A DNA stretch of 64,000 bases, from assembly GCA_913030825.1 (NCBI GenBank), contig CAJWCU010000004.1:62001-126000 (forward strand). The letters run 5' to 3'. Both the position numbers and the translations under genes were made by a program. The notes beneath the pieces are model-generated. The model was not told the DNA's origin, ran no database searches, and saw only the letters and a program-made list of their open reading frames with translations. This stretch comes from an uncultured Rhodospirillaceae bacterium. Lineage in GTDB: Bacteria; Pseudomonadota; Alphaproteobacteria; Rhodospirillales; Casp-alpha2. Of this stretch, positions 63,529 to 64,000 are shown in pieces (position 1 is the stretch's first letter; every line of letters starts with the position of its first letter).

Positions 63529-64000
63529 TTATTCTGCCAGGTAGCGTGTTCTGAGGTGGGTCTCGAACACCTTGGGGTCGAGAGGTTTGCCCGTGGCGGC
63601 GATCAGCAGGTCCTTGGCGCTGTCGAACGAGCCCTTGCCGTGGACGTTGGTGCCGAGCCAGGCCATCAGCGGTTTGAAATCGCCGCGCCCGATGGCGGGT
63701 TCGATCGAGGTGTCTTGTTCGCGGGCGGCGGCGTAGAGCTGTGCCGCCGTCATGGCGCCCAGGGTATAGGTCGGGAAATAGCCCCAGGCCCCGTCGTACC
63801 AATGGATGTCCTGCATGCAGCCGAGGGTGTCCGTCGGTGGGCGCACGCCCAGAAGCTTTTCGAACCCGTCGTTCCACGCTCCCGGCAGGTCGGGGATTTC
63901 CATGTCGCCCTCGATCAGCGCCTTTTCCAGGCGGTAGCGCAGGATCACATGGGCCGGGTAGGTGACTTCGTCGGCGTCGACGCGGATGAACGACCGTTCG
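63529..64000 (-). CDS. Carboxypeptidase M32 (Taq type), C-terminal part
   Basis: The frame is open to the right edge, so the start and the zinc motif (HExxH) lie outside. The 156 visible residues begin SFIRVDADEVTYPAHVILRYRLEKALIEGD, the family signature after the zinc site, and continue with GCMQDIHWYDGAWGYFPTYTLGAMTAAQLY. It is a cytosolic metallocarboxypeptidase of broad specificity. The stop lies one base before thrC, so the three genes M32-thrC-M16 form an operon. Confidence 0.92.
   Translation of the reverse strand, partial: ERSFIRVDADEVTYPAHVILRYRLEKALIEGDMEIPDLPGAWNDGFEKLLGVRPPTDTLGCMQDIHWYDGAWGYFPTYTLGAMTAAQLYAAAREQDTSIEPAIGRGDFKPLMAWLGTNVHGKGSFDSAKDLLIAATGKPLDPKVFETHLRTRYLAE

Noticed and set aside
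1-64000. Mobile elements, CRISPR arrays, anti-phage systems, tRNA or rRNA genes
   Set aside because: I looked for transposase motifs, direct repeat arrays, terminal repeats and tRNA-like cloverleaves and saw none that could be supported.

Overview
This is a contiguous stretch of a high-GC alphaproteobacterial chromosome, most like a member of the Rhodospirillales. The pointers are the separate petA-petB-petC genes for cytochrome bc1, the thrB-rnhA pair, the MoxR/DUF58/DUF4159 block facing DUF1285-NUDIX-CCA transferase, TAXI and PAS_5 type proteins, an intracellular PHB depolymerase and a cytosolic Aer-like chemotaxis pair. I see no rRNA, tRNA, phage, transposase or CRISPR sequence. Coding density is high. 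The window reads as core chromosome, not an island.

Layout. 1-3.5 kb: thioesterase tail, MntP, then rplY-pth-ychF. 3.5-10.6 kb: an antisense lipoprotein protease, then one close-packed + strand run: dienelactone hydrolase, mtnP, a double DUF1330 protein, mtnA, a secreted small protein, a beta-class GST and an erythronate-dehydrogenase-like SDR, closed by a terminator. 10.6-13.3 kb: petABC (- strand). 13.6-15 kb: trmL-hemF. 15-16 kb: a lone flgG-like gene with a sigma-54-like promoter. 16.4-22.4 kb: redox and quinone handling: quinone oxidoreductase, pirin, glutathionyl-hydroquinone reductase and azoreductase, divergent from a LysR regulator over a clear inverted repeat; then a STAS-like hypothetical and a TauD-type dioxygenase.

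22.5-33 kb: a four-gene membrane/VWA/MoxR block (- strand) and a divergent run DUF1285, NUDIX, small membrane protein, CCA-adding enzyme, SGNH hydrolase. 33-42 kb: PAS protein with a structured leader, PBP4, small conserved proteins, a haloacid dehalogenase, two tandem secreted DUF1194 VWA proteins, PhzF, and a two-gene aerotaxis-like receptor with a small Cys-rich protein. 42-47 kb: gcvT-gcvH-gcvP under a tandem glycine riboswitch. 47-53 kb: lipoprotein, a peptidoglycan-binding/helical repeat protein, thrB-rnhA, phaZ. 52.5-58 kb: LysR/GST divergent pair, DsbD-like reductase, peroxiredoxin, small membrane protein, GNAT. 58-64 kb: YqgE, small hypothetical, second PAS_5 protein, orphan TAXI binding protein, then M16 peptidase, threonine synthase and the start-lacking end of an M32 carboxypeptidase.

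Genes that appear to work together: methylthioadenosine salvage (mtnP/mtnA), glycine cleavage, bc1, threonine synthesis (thrB and thrC at separate sites), and the quinone-stress divergon. The best candidate for an under-described system is the MoxR block with three VWA-like partners. The most unusual small-scale signal is the leader of the PAS gene at 33265, where an 8-base upstream element is the perfect complement of its ribosome binding site and encloses two adjacent palindromes. All functional calls rest on reading motifs by eye; no database search was run.
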